A stretch of 64,000 bases of DNA from Kingdonia uniflora. Lineage: Eukaryota > Streptophyta > Magnoliopsida > Ranunculales > Circaeasteraceae. The notes under the pieces were generated by a model, which worked only from the letters and a program-made list of their open reading frames with translations, was not told where the DNA came from and ran no database searches. Of the stretch, positions 32,125 to 42,400 are shown one piece after another. The position numbers and the translations under genes were made by a program. The number at the start of each line of letters is the position of its first letter. The first letter of the stretch is position 1. Location of the stretch: contig JACGCM010002086.1 of NCBI GenBank assembly GCA_014058105.1, forward strand, positions 372,001-436,000, written 5' to 3'.

Positions 32125-32760
32125 CTAAGGTTCTTTTAGATTCATCAAAGAGGCCTCTAATGTCTCCAAAAGTTGGGTACACCGTAACGTTTCCATCGGC
32201 TCCTGTATTGGAACTTTCTGTAGTTCAGCCTTTGTGTGTTGAAGAGTGCTTAACGATATTTTATTAGCCGTCAGTTTTGCATCAACGTCTATCTGTTTGC
32301 TAGCAATGTCCTCAGATTCATTTAACAGCTCTGTCATGCGGTTGCCCAACGACAGCCGATCCGAGTAGTTTACACTTTGCTGGCACTTGAATGTTTCCGA
32401 CTGAAGCTCAAGATGTTTACAAGCCATGGACACTTCATTGATCTTAATGTCCAACTCCTCCATTTTCTTATTGTATTCCGAATACGGGAGTTTCTCTTCG
32501 ACCGCATCCCGCTTGGCCAGATAATCATCTACTTGTGTCAAATAGGTTCCCACTTTGAGTTGGAAAGAAGAAATTTCATCTTGGTAACAGCTCAAGTCGA
32601 AATCTGATTGGACTACTTCAAGATTAAACTCTGCCCATTCTCTGCGTTTCTTTAAAGCTTGGCCTTTCATCGCATCTACAAAAGATGATTTCTCATCTCT
32701 AATAGCAGCACGGCGGCGATCGTCATCAGATAGGGGAGCAACTGAAGTACTTGCATCGCC
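32125..32760 (-). CDS. coiled-coil exon of an unrecognised nuclear-type protein
   Basis: The exon begins after the acceptor CTTTTTAG (32761-32768) and runs open to a TAG at 32125, about 211 residues. It starts with a Ser/Asp-rich stretch and DDDRRRAAI, then a long Glu/Lys/Leu-rich region with heptad-like spacing (KLPYSEYNKKMEELD, then RMTELLNESEDIASK). Phase 0 joins cleanly to the 45-base upstream exon at 32887-32931, which ends in the basic run KKKRK, a possible nuclear signal. I do not recognise the family. It could be the C-terminal exon of the YABBY-like gene whose exons 1-3 lie at 39259-39647. No internal stop is visible. Confidence 0.55.
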   Translation of the reverse strand, partial: GDASTSVAPLSDDDRRRAAIRDEKSSFVDAMKGQALKKRREWAEFNLEVVQSDFDLSCYQDEISSFQLKVGTYLTQVDDYLAKRDAVEEKLPYSEYNKKMEELDIKINEVSMACKHLELQSETFKCQQSVNYSDRLSLGNRMTELLNESEDIASKQIDVDAKLTANKISLSTLQHTKAELQKVPIQEPMETLRCTQLLETLEASLMNLKEP

Positions 32761-32886
32761 CTAAAAAGATATGATAGATAAAATATTAGCTATATCATTA
32801 GAAAAACGTTGTCCCCGCAACTATTAATTTGTAAGTGCTGAGAATAGGTCTACTGACCTTTCTTTTCTTTTTTCCGGAGTTGAGAG

Positions 32887-32931
32887 TGCATCGATGCTTG
32901 TACTGAAACGGAGTCATGTGCAAGATATATA
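32887..32931 (-). CDS. 45-base internal exon with KKKRK basic run
   Basis: The acceptor CCGTTTCAG (32932 on) and donor AAG|GTCAGT frame 15 codons ending SGKKKRK. Both ends are phase 0, matching the next exon (32760) and the E3-type exon at 39259-39312. It is supported only by splice motifs and frame agreement. Confidence 0.45.
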
Positions 32932-33300
32932 AGCATAAATATTGTATAAATGTCGGGGCATCTACCATAAAAGAGAAAACATAAACAATTGAGCGCACAA
33001 TATGGTGTTTAATTAATCGGGGCGTCTAACATAAAAGAGTAAATATTATTTGTTTGATTCTGAGGATGAGAACCCAGTGTCTCCCAAGAACCCTCACAAC
33101 ACAGATAAGCCAAATTTAGTTTGTAAGCATAGAAGTAACGATATAATATGGCAATTAATCGGGTATCTTTATATCGTATGTGTAGGGTCTTCTTCTGGTG
33201 AGCAGATGAAGCAAATGAGGACATCTTTATATCGTGTGTAGGGTCTTCATCTGGTGCTAGAGGAGATACAGAAAATGAGGACGATGTGCCTCGTGAAAAA
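32932..33300. other. spacer related to 59740-59960
   Basis: From about 33090 it parallels 59735-59960, including the repeated phrase GTGTGTAGGGTCTTC. On the plus strand that repeated phrase reads as SCVGSSSG. No complete gene is seen. Confidence 0.35.
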
Positions 33301-33322
33301 GTGAATTGGCCCTTTGTAATTT

Positions 33323-33610
33323 ATGTCATTGTGGGAAAGAATTGAATCCAACGAAGTTTACTGTTCACATCTAACAAAGCCACTTCTCCAGCCGTTAGAA
33401 TACTATAATGAGGATATCAATGAATCTTTTGCAATAAGTCTTACATTAGGATTTTATAAATTGGCGGAGAGAACGTGGGAAGCACAAATTACTGATGATA
33501 CACGCAGTTGACCAAGAAGCTAGGCTTTCTTCCTGGGAGCCATTTGGATTCTCAATCCAACCATTACACACTCGCTTGGAGGAACTGTTAAAAGCGAAGG
33601 GGTAATTGTG
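33323..33610 (+). pseudogene. unrecognised exon shared with 59977-60250 (first copy)
   Basis: Both copies encode a helix-rich segment beginning SLWERI and containing LLxPLEYYNEDxxxS, GLxKLxERTxEAQIT and EPFGFSxQPL. This copy is open to 33511 and continues, after a stop, to a plausible donor (AAGG|GTAATT near 33601). The family is unknown to me. The antisense frame is also partly open, so the coding strand is not certain. Confidence 0.35.
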
Positions 33611-33839
33611 AACAGTATTGATAGTGAACTGCATCTTCCTTTTGAGTAACATCTTAGATTCTTAATTATATGCATGATATTTCTGTCGAATGTTACAAGC
33701 AGAACTGTAAATGGAATGGAACTTTGTGTTGGGGAAACGAGCAAGAATGCATCCACATCTAGACTCCTAGGTCTTTTAATTTTTGTAACAGTACATGGTT
33801 AAAAAAAATAAACAGGCGGGTTGACAAACTTGGTGACAG

Positions 33840-34159
33840 TTTTGTTTGTGCAGTTAATGATGAAGGATGGGTTTAACACATGTTGTGATAGTTCTGGAGG
33901 GAATATTGCACACCATGTTGCAATGAGGGGAGTAGAAATAGGGGATGAGGTTTTGAAAGGATTGAGAGAACGTCCTGGAGAAAAGATTAGATGCATGGAA
34001 ACTACTTTGTTTCTATCCAAGACTGACATTGGTATTGGACGGCTTTTCTACCCAAAGACGCCACTAAAGATCATCCAGCGTGTGAACCTTTTGGATTGTA
34101 CTTGTTGCCGAATAACGATCATTTCTACAAGGGGTACTTAACTTTCCAAAGAGTCTCGT
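33840..34159 (+). pseudogene. GID1: GID1-like carboxylesterase, 5' fragment
   Basis: After an acceptor-like TTTGTGCAG the plus strand encodes a segment with DSSGGNIAHHVAMRG, the catalytic-serine block of plant GID1/CXE alpha/beta-hydrolases, then DHPACEPFG in a shifted frame and FPKSL at the end in a third frame. In true GID1 these blocks follow the same order and are joined to VVxAGLDLVQD. Here they are joined only across a 4451-base insertion (34160-38610). An extra copy of GLYLLPNNDHFY, normally near the C terminus, lies between PFG and FPKSL. Frameshifts make this a pseudogene. Confidence 0.8.
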
Positions 34160-37100
34160 TGTAATGCCCCAGATTTTCGGGTCATTTTATTCTGCTTATA
34201 CTCTTTCATCCAAATTGCATCCATTTATTTCCTTTAGGTGGTTTTGTCCTTAGATTCCCTTTTTGTGGTTTTGACGGTTCGGAGGTGATTCGGAGGTAAG
34301 GGTGCCATTGTGGCCTTGGGAACCCATAGATAGTTTGGTAGTGGTGTTTTATTAGTGTGTTTATAGTTTGGTGTGGTTCCGGTGAGCCGTTGGATTGGCC
34401 GATAGGTTTTCGGAGTTCGTCCGGGCAAATATTCTTTTTTTTGGCATTCCGGTGGTTTAGGCGATAGGGCAGTGTTATGAGTTGTGGGAACCCCTAGAAA
34501 GTTTGGCAATGACGTTTGTGTGTTGTGTGTGCGATTTGGGGTGGTTCCGGTGAGCTGTTGGAGTGGCCGGTGGATTTCCGGGGTCGCTCGAGGAAAAGAT
34601 TCCTTTTTGGGGGCTCGGGCGTTTTGGTTGCCGAGAGGCGGTGGAAGTGGTGTGTTCACCTTGGGGAACCTTGGATGGGTTCGTAGAAGTGTTTGTGTGG
34701 TGGTAGAGGTGGTCCGTGGAGTTTCCGGGGTGTCCGGGGTGGTCCGTGGTGTCTCCCGGCAATTCTGTAGCTTCCCGGGTAAGTCCAGTTTTTGGACAGA
34801 CCAGTCCTGTTCGAACAGGACTTTGTCTGTTCGAACAGGATCACCCATGAACGTTTTTTTTCCAACCCTGCAAGCTTCTGTTCGAATAGGATCCATCCTG
34901 TTCGAACAGAGGCGCAATTTCAGCTGCGTCTGGGTTTATATACTTCATTTCTTCACTCTTCTCTTTACTCCTTCACTCTCCCCTCTCTTTAACCCTTCCC
35001 CCTCTCCTCCTCATTCCTAATTCGGCCTTTCTCTTCGCTCGCGGATTTTCCCTCAGCTTTGCCGCGATCTCCTCTCCTATCCGTAGCGAGTTATTTCCGA
35101 TTCCCTTTCCGCCAATTTCTCTCGATTCAGCGTGGGGCTGATTTCTAGGGTTTGTGGTTGTTGTTGGGTTTTGTGGTTGGAGTGATTGTTGGGTTGAGGA
35201 GTGGTGATTATTGCCGGTATTGGGTTTGTTCGTGGGTTGCGATTGTTGGAAGATTTGGGTGTTCGGAGGTGGTGTTTGTTTGGGTTTAGCACCGGTGTGG
35301 GGCGATGAGGTGTGATTGATTCTTGACCGGTGGCGGCGATTCGTGGGTTGATTTAGGGTTTGCAAATTGGGGTTTCATTGATTACGGAGTTGTGGTGGTT
35401 GTAGGAATTGGGTTTGACGGTGGTGGTGTTGTTTGGGTTGTTGCGTTGGCTATGGTGTTGCGGTTGGTTGCTCCGTGATTCGGGTGGTATGTCCGCGAGA
35501 TATTGCCGTCAGAGCTTTGGTTTGCTGTACTTGGATTGGATATTCCTCTGGAGCATTGCATTGGATTACAGGCGAGTTTTATCTTCCTGAATAACTAGAT
35601 TATTATCCTAATTTGTGAGTTATAGGAATGCATGCCTAGTATAATATTATACCTGTGATTAGGTTAGTATTGGGTTAATTGCTTATGTCACCTTATTGGT
35701 TATCCGTTAGCGTACCTTAGACGAGAGTATTTAAGGGTTTGATATATTAGTAAAACCCGCTATAATGTGAGTTTAGTTACCAGATAAAACCCGTAGGTTT
35801 TGATTAGCCAGAGAAGGATATTCTCCGTTGTCCTTGATGTGACGATGACTCCCGAGGTTCCTCTTAGACCGATTTTATTGAGGGTGGTTCTCACAAATCC
35901 TTTCTTTGTAAGGGTAGAGAACAAATACATTTCTCAGTATGTTGCGACGCCTCAGCGTCGCTATGTTTATTTATATTTGTTTATCTATATTTATAATATA
36001 TCAAGTGCGGTATTGTTGGTTAGTTATTAGGGTGCCCAGCTTATTTCAGGGCACTAGTAACTAGGTTTGGCCTTTTAGCAGAGACTTATGGTCGGCTTGT
36101 GGTTAGCCGCCATTTCTCTGAGAGAGTGTAGTTCTGAGACCATAGTTCTCACCTTATAGTATAACACTTTGATTAGTTTGGATTGCTGGACTTGGTTCCA
36201 GGGTAGTCTTGGGGCGACATAGCTTCAGTAAGATATGGTCTTCAATTCTTTAGGTGTACACTGTGTTCTCGAGGCCTGGTCCTTGAGTACTGTCGTCGTG
36301 GTTGGTGGTTGTTTGAGATGCTGGATTCCATGTGGAAGTGTGATCTCCTGGACTGTTATTGGTTGGTGGTAAGTAGACGGCTTGTCTGTGGTGGTTGGTT
36401 GTGGATGGAGAACTTCTGATAGTTTGCCTTAAGATTGTTTGCTTATCGCGTCGTGACACTTATTGTCCTCATGATTCTTAGAGCTGATAGAGCTTACCCG
36501 TAAGCCTTCTTTCCCCAGGATGAGGCTATTAGGGCTGTGTTCCCTTCCGTCATCTAGGAGGCACGCGAGACAGCATGACTCAGCTTGATCCGCGGCTGAG
36601 CCAGGTGGTTTATGAAGTTGTACGTCACCCGAGATGTTGGAATGCGGCTGAAACCTCCTGTTGAATCTGGTTCCTGTACATCCGTGTTGGAGACTATGGG
36701 CATGATTAGGAGGATTGTGAGCTGTTCTGTTATTAGGAATTGTTGACTACTTGTTGGACACTTGTAGGTCAGCCCATGAGTACTAGTCTCTGTTGACAGC
36801 TAGAGTACTGTCATACTGGGTGGTAATCGTATTGCTTTGAGGAATCTTTGAGACTGATGTTGTTTAGGTGTCGTGACGGTTAAGTTGCTGTTTCATCTTG
36901 GTTTAGATGGTGCAACTGAGTCACAGGAAGGCATCTGTGTTGGTTGGTTGCCTCTCTCTCAGGTAGGCGGTTATATTATTGTGTGCTGGCTGTGTCACAG
37001 CAGCTGTGTTTCAGTCTCGAAGATTTTTGCTCACATCCATAGATAATATTCTCGCCTTATCTTACTGCGATTGGATACATAAATAACTCCGCATCGGCTG

Positions 37101-38610
37101 ACCCTCGAGAGGTTGAGGGATTTTCTTAAATCGGGTTAAAATAGAAAGGTGGGTCCAGGATGGATACTATTATACCTAGTCACCCATTCGGGAGTGTGGG
37201 ATGGTATGAGACAGTATTTGCGATCCGGTACAGGGCTTATCCTCGATGAGGTTGAAATTCCTTGGAATTATATCACTGTTTCAGACGCTGGCTCCTGTGT
37301 GAAATATCCTTTAGATTGATGTAATATTCTTGTAGTCTGGTCGAGCTTGTACAGTACATTGTACCCTTGTATCCAACTATATCCGGTAAGGTAAATCCTT
37401 TTTCAGCGGTCGTCAGCCCACTTTAGTCATAGGGGCTAGCCCTTTGGGTTGATATCGCCAAATCACTTTGCATTATAACATCATCATCATCATCATCATC
37501 ATCAAGCAAATCATTGCATCTCTGCATACTTCTAATTCGTAGGTTCTTCTGATAGAAATCCTTAACCCTTTCTGCATTATGTTTTAATATAGAACCTTCT
37601 GCACTTGGGATAATTATGGGATTATCTCACTCCATCATATCATCATCATAGCATATCATTACATTAAGATGATTATGGGATTATCCTAGTTCATCATATT
37701 CCTCTACTCATATCTCAATTCCTCTTCTCCTAATTGATTTACTGTGTAATTAGATTCATCTCCTTTCTGCATTTTCTATCCTCTCTGCATTTATTCCTCT
37801 TTCTTCTGGATCTATTTAAGTTATTAGGTTGCTTAGTATGGTTGGCTGTTGTGAGCTTTAGACTGGTATTTGGTAGTGGGTGAGCTCGCTTAGCTTGTGA
37901 TAGCTTCGGAGTTGTGCCTGGTTGGGGCTTGGATAACTCGGTTGGATTGTAGCTGGCCGAGGGTTGTTTACCCTCGTGTGTTATTGTATCTCTGAGGTAG
38001 ATTGGTTGTACGTGGCGCCGAGAGCCACGGTAGTGATTAGAGTGTAGTTAGTGGTCATTGTGACTGAAGTGTAGATTAGCACTCCTCCGCACGAGGTATA
38101 TTTATAGATAGATTTATTAGAGTTAGTATATATATGCTTTTACCTATTAGTCATCCAATATATATTTATACATATATATTGTTATATCCTACTATCATTA
38201 ATATTTATTATCCATCTCATTGGTTAGTATAATCGTTTAGCTATTCTTGGGAGTAGTGAGCTCGTTGTTTGCTCACTCTCGCATCCCCCTTTCAGTGGCA
38301 GGTTGCTTCAGGTTTAGTTGCTGCTGTGGTAATCTTTGGGGCGCTGAGCTGGAGGCTTGATCTCCAGTTATTTGCAGTTGGGCTTGCTGCCTAGAGGTTT
38401 GTAGAATCTTGTATTTAGATTTTGTTATCTTAGTCTTTCGCTGTTTCTGTTTTCCTTATTGCTCTGTTGTGATACTATTGTGAATGACTGGGCCATAATT
38501 TCTCTTCGGCTCGGTTGTTCGTGAGGCGAATCTGTGGATTCCCCAACCTGCACATCCTCGAATCTCAGTAATTGGTCAAGCTATCGATTACCGGATTTTG
38601 GGGCGTGACA
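34160..38610 (+). mobile_element. 4.45-kb TG..CA element without coding capacity (giant solo LTR or LARD)
   Basis: It begins TGTAATGCCCCAGATTTT and ends GATTTTGGGGCGTGACA, with near-palindromic ends. The 5-base duplication CTCGT lies at 34155-34159 and 38611-38615, and it interrupts the GID1-like frame. No gag/pol domain is seen. A U3-like part has four GTTCGAAC-type palindromes (34806-34915), then TTTATATA at 34935-34942, a pyrimidine-rich leader (34945-35010) and a long untranslated tail. I saw no internal direct repeats that would be LTRs, so a giant solo LTR of a Tat/Ogre-like element is the best reading. A related inverted copy starts at 62643. Confidence 0.75.
37480..37505. repeat. CAT/ATC trinucleotide microsatellite
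   Basis: An uninterrupted run of ATC units lies inside the giant LTR-like element. The inverted relative at 62643-64000 carries a matching ATG/GAT run at about 63788-63822. Confidence 0.85.
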
Positions 38611-38799
38611 CTCGTGGTAATTGCAGGTTTGGATCTTGTTCAAGATTTGCAATTGGCATATGTAGAAGGGCTTAAGAAAGCTGGTGGTCAAGATGTGAAA
38701 CTGATATATTTGAAGCAGGCTACAATTGGATTGTACTTGTTGCGGAATAATGATCATTTCTACAGCATCATGGAGGAGCTAATCTTTTTTGTAAGTTGA
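38611..38799 (+). pseudogene. GID1: GID1-like carboxylesterase, 3' fragment
   Basis: Directly after the target duplication CTCGT the frame encodes VVIAGLDLVQDLQLAYVEGL, then a Lys/Gly-rich turn, YLKQATIGLYLL and NNDHFYSIMEEL, ending at TGA 38797-38799. This is the C-terminal quarter of GID1-type gibberellin receptors or close relatives (DxxxD region and catalytic His in NDHF). It is separated from its 5' part by the 4.45-kb insertion. Confidence 0.85.
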
Positions 38800-39258
38800 C
38801 TGCTAACACTTACTTTTACCCTACAAGCAGCAATTGCCGACGTTCAAACATTTCGCTGATTAAGGTTATGTTTTCTTCTTAGTTGGGGTGATGGTGTGCA
38901 GACTGCAGAGTGCAACTACTTAATTTTCTTCTCGATTTGAAGTTAGTAATGTATCTGAGAATGTTTGATTTGGTCAAACCGGAAGCTGCCACAGTTTATT
39001 AATCACATGACATTGTCGCATAATACAACTTGTAGTAAGATTACTGTCGACGAGCTAGCTGGGTCGCGGCTATATATCCAACCCTATGATTAAGAGTCCC
39101 TTGGCTCAATATGGTGTTTAATCGCAATCCGATACTCCAACCACATTTGCCCCTTATGTGAAAGCTTAAAACAGGCTTAGGTTGTGAACTTAGACTAAAC
39201 AAGAATCTGTAAAATTATCATATGTTAGTTGAATGATTGTATTACATATTGTCATTAC
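38800..39258. other. spacer between the GID1-like relic and the YABBY-like exons
   Basis: I see no gene. It would be an intron or 3' region of the minus-strand YABBY-like exons. Confidence 0.4.
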
Positions 39259-39647
39259 CTGACCGATAGCATTGTTCTTCACAACTTTCCCTCCATGTTT
39301 AAGTTGAGAGTACTGAAAAAAAATGATGAGATTCAGTTCATTCTGATTGAAGTTAATTTAATGGTGGAAATAATTTAAGTCCTACTGTATGCTTACATTT
39401 TTTGCAGCAGTAGCTAACGCCTCCTTTGGCTGCAAATTAGGGTCCTCTGCCGTGAGGCGACTTATTTCTTTCCTGTTAGTATAATTAAGAAGGTAAAACG
39501 AAATACGAAGTTGGTGGATTATCTAGGCTTTACACATTACTGATTTGAACACATTTTAATTGCCTAAATATGCTAGTAATCTTACCCCATCCAGATATTG
39601 TACTTCGTTGGACCTTTCTTGTTATTTGGAGCTTTTGGAAGTTCCAT
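39259..39647 (-). CDS. YABBY/HMG-like gene, exons 1-3
   Basis: Three exons with consistent phases: 39586-39647 (ATG at 39647, donor GG|GTAAGA), 39397-39472 (acceptor ACTAACAG, donor AAT|GTAAGC) and 39259-39312 (acceptor TTTTTCAG, donor CAG|GTAATG). The 64-codon product carries KYNIWMGKEISRL, AEDPNLQPKEALATAAKN and YSQLKHGGK. The pattern YNxxxxxEIxRLxAxxPxxxxxEAxxTAAKN matches the second half of the YABBY domain, an HMG-like helix-loop-helix. The YABBY zinc finger is absent. No lesion is seen, so this is the best preserved copy of the family. Later exons may be at 32887-32931 and 32125-32760, across the GID1-like relic. Confidence 0.6.
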
Positions 39648-40740
39648 TTCCCCAAATGCAAAATTCCTTCTATGATAGTTTGTATAAATCCGAATCACCA
39701 TGGTTGCAGAAAAAGAGAATGTTCATCAAGAATTACAGACCATTAGAATTACAGAAAAAGAGAATGATCATACCCATAAACCGTTCCTCTAAAATTAACA
39801 TCATATTGGAAAACCCTAGAGTAAAGCGTATCATTACAAAACCCTAGAGCTCTATATAGATCTAGAGCAACAAAGAGAGATAAAAGAATACTTGAAAATA
39901 GAAATTACCTGAAAATAGAAAGCTTAATTTGAGCAATAAACTTCACACACAAACCCTAGAGCAAAGCGTATCATTACAAAACCCTAGAGCTCTATATAGA
40001 TCTAGGGCCCCATAGATCTACAGCAACAAAAAGAGCCCTAGATCTACAGCAACAAAGAGAGATAAAACAATACTTGAAAATAGAAATTACCTGAAAATAG
40101 AAAGCTTAATTTGAGCTAAACTTAAAACAAAAAGAGCCCTAAATCTACAGCAACAAAGAGAGATAAACTTCACTTGTGTGTGCTCTTTCTTTACCTAAAA
40201 CAAAAAGTAACAGCAATAATTTTTCAGACAACCCATTGAATCCCCCAAAATGGTAGAGAGAGAGAGGTTCTTACCAATAATGGTGAAGTTCTAAAACCAA
40301 TGAACAAAAGACTGCGGCCGGACAAAGCTAAGAAGGTAAGAACCCTAGGTCTTAATTAGGTCTCACCTAATCACTTTTTTGTTCGATAAAGCTAAGGCTG
40401 TGTTTGGTAACCTTTGATTTGAGAGTTGGAAAACCAAATGACTTAGAACTCCTAATACACCAAAATGTGTTTGGTAGGATGAATCAAATGTGGTGTTCAA
40501 GTGGCATAAAGGTGTCACCTGGAATACGTACAGACCTTAAGAATTGTTGGAAATGGCCGTAAAATTATTTTCAAAGGGTGTGGTGGAGCTATCTAGAAAT
40601 TTGGAATCCTTTTAAGTTCAAAACGGTGCCGATTGGGGAGGTAGTGCTTGAAACGCACTATAGGAAAGGGCTTTCAAAAGTTGACCGAACTTCTCCATTA
40701 GGGCAGCGATTTGTTGCGCCGTAGCAAAATGTGTGTGTGT
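39648..40740. other. upstream region of the YABBY-like gene, with tandem repeat and Copia-1 empty site
   Basis: A partial direct repeat (about 39815-39957 and 39958-40125) contains four AAACCCTA telo-box motifs and ACCTGAAAATAGAAAGC blocks. From 40255 it parallels the SAP promoter (GA run, GATAAAGCTAA). At about 40410 it jumps to the sequence that follows SAP copies 2 and 3. The unoccupied CAAGT of Copia-1 is at about 40499. No gene is seen. Confidence 0.55.
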
Positions 40741-42400
40741 TTTTTTTTAAAATCAAAATAACAAATTTATTATAAAAAAAAAAGGACTACAAAGCATAAT
40801 AGAGAAGACCCAAACCAAGAGGAATGAGGGAGACCTGTAACAATTCCCTGTAACAATTCCCTGGGGGTGCATCAACTAAATCTGAAACAAGGAAAATGGT
40901 ACATATCATGAAACAAAGCAGAAGCAATAAAATCAGGAGCGACATCCCAGATGCAGAGAGAAGGTTCAATGTAGATAGCCTTGTTAGAAATAATATGAGC
41001 AACCGCATTCCCTTCTCTGAAGATGTGCGACACTATGTAGTGTATAGAGCTAAGAAAGTGTAAGCAGTTGATCCATCTAATTATAAGCTTCCAAGGGACC
41101 TTGAGCACATTATGGGATAGCATGTAAGCAACAGAAGAGGAGTCCAGCTCAATCCATAAGTGAGAGATATTCTTAGTCTTAACATGCTCTAGGCAAATAA
41201 TCAAAGCAGTAGGCTCAGCAAAGAAAGCAGTTTGATGGCCAATACTAATCCCACAAGCAAAAATAAAATCGCCTAAATGATTTTTGAAGACTCCACCACA
41301 GCCAGCAGCCCCAGGGTTCCCTTTAGAGGCTCCATCTGTATTGCGCTTAATAAAGGGAGCAGTGGGGACAGTCCAAGAAAAGGAGGTAATTTTTGGAGCT
41401 AAAGGCAATCTGCCAATAACCCCAAGCTTGTTTAAGGTACAACTATCAGAAGAAAGCATAGTACAAGAAGAAAGAGAATCCGAGTCTCTAATCCAGCCCT
41501 TTAGGTTAGAAATGCTTTGAGTAGTAGAAATAAAAACATCATCAAATCTGATGGCATTCATAGCTTTCCAGATAGCCCATAGGCCAGAAATAATAGCACA
41601 TTGCCAAAGAGTACCCAACTGAGGGCTTAGGTTGTGCTTGTTAACCAACTTGATCAAGCTAGAAGGAGTCTGTAGATGGGAGAGATTCCTCCCAAACATA
41701 GCAGCAATCCAGGCCCATATCACCTTGGTATAAGAGCATTCAATGAAAAGATGTTGAGAGGTTTCTAAGCAAGAGGGTTGGAGACATAAGGAGCAGCAAG
41801 AAACAATAACCATGCCTCTAAAACTTAGCTTTTCATTTGTAGGAACCTTCTCATTAAGCAATTTCCAACCAAATAAGGAGCATTTTGGGGCAGTGGACTG
41901 AGACCACAACGACTTACCCCAGAAAACAGAATAGCTATGCTTTTTAACATGCTCAAAAGTTTCCTTGAAAGTAAGAGATCCTGTGGTTGTATGTCTCCAC
42001 ACAAGCAAGTCATCAGTAGAAAAGTCGGGAATAGGAATCTGGTGGATCTCATTACAAAGGGCAGGGAATGGTCTTGAAGGACAGAGAGCAGGCATCAACT
42101 GTTGTTATCCACAAAGTGACATACTTTAGCCTTAAGAGCTTTGAGAGTGCTATTAGGAATATGAAGAGACAAACTAATAGGAGACGAGAGCCACTCATCA
42201 TTCCAGAACTTAATAGAGTTACCATTACCCACAATCCATTTAGATTGAGATTGGATAGAAGGGAGCACACCCTTAAGACAAGCCCAGAGATGAGACCTCC
42301 TAAAATATAAAATAGAAGAGTTATTAGTGGCCAATAATTTAGCTCTCATCACGTAGGCCCAATGGGACTTCTCAGATAACATCCCAAAAGAAAGTTTCTA
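40741..42400 (-). mobile_element. 5'-truncated L1-type LINE
   Basis: The minus-strand element ends in an A-rich tail (T run at 40741-40749 on the plus strand). It retains only the C-terminal region of ORF2: the zf-RVT zinc-binding domain and RNase H. The 5' limit near 42400 is a truncation point. A possible target duplication is ATGTGTG near 40730 and near 42437, but this is weak. Confidence 0.8.
40872..42098 (-). pseudogene. LINE ORF2 C-terminus (zf-RVT and RNase H)
   Basis: A 408-residue open stretch. Its first third has the zf-RVT pattern (VFWGKSLWSQSTAPKC...FGWKLL, then CSLC, H and C ligands). The last part has a plant-LINE RNase H: NTDGASKGNPGAAGCGG, the E of AEPTAL, and LDSSSVAYML. The RT fingers and palm and the endonuclease are missing. 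A further stretch (42095-42382) in another frame carries the preceding HLWACLKGVLPSIQSQSKW and WNDEWL motifs. Confidence 0.88.

Noticed and set aside
33799..34029. Antisense frame over the GID1-like relic
   Set aside because: The sense strand carries the DSSGGNIAHH block, so the antisense frame is a shadow.
34234..35365. Pro/Thr-rich and Arg/Gly-rich frames of 130-227 codons
   Set aside because: GC-rich U3/leader part of the giant LTR-like element; frames are open on several strands at once and compositionally biased.
34160..38610. DNA transposon (MULE-type) with inverted GGGGCGT ends
   Set aside because: The duplication is 5 bases, the ends are TG..CA and the structure is promoter-like; MULEs give 8-11-base duplications. 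Not fully excluded.
41284..42310. Plus-strand frames opposite the LINE
   Set aside because: They mirror the zf-RVT/RNase H frame on the minus strand.
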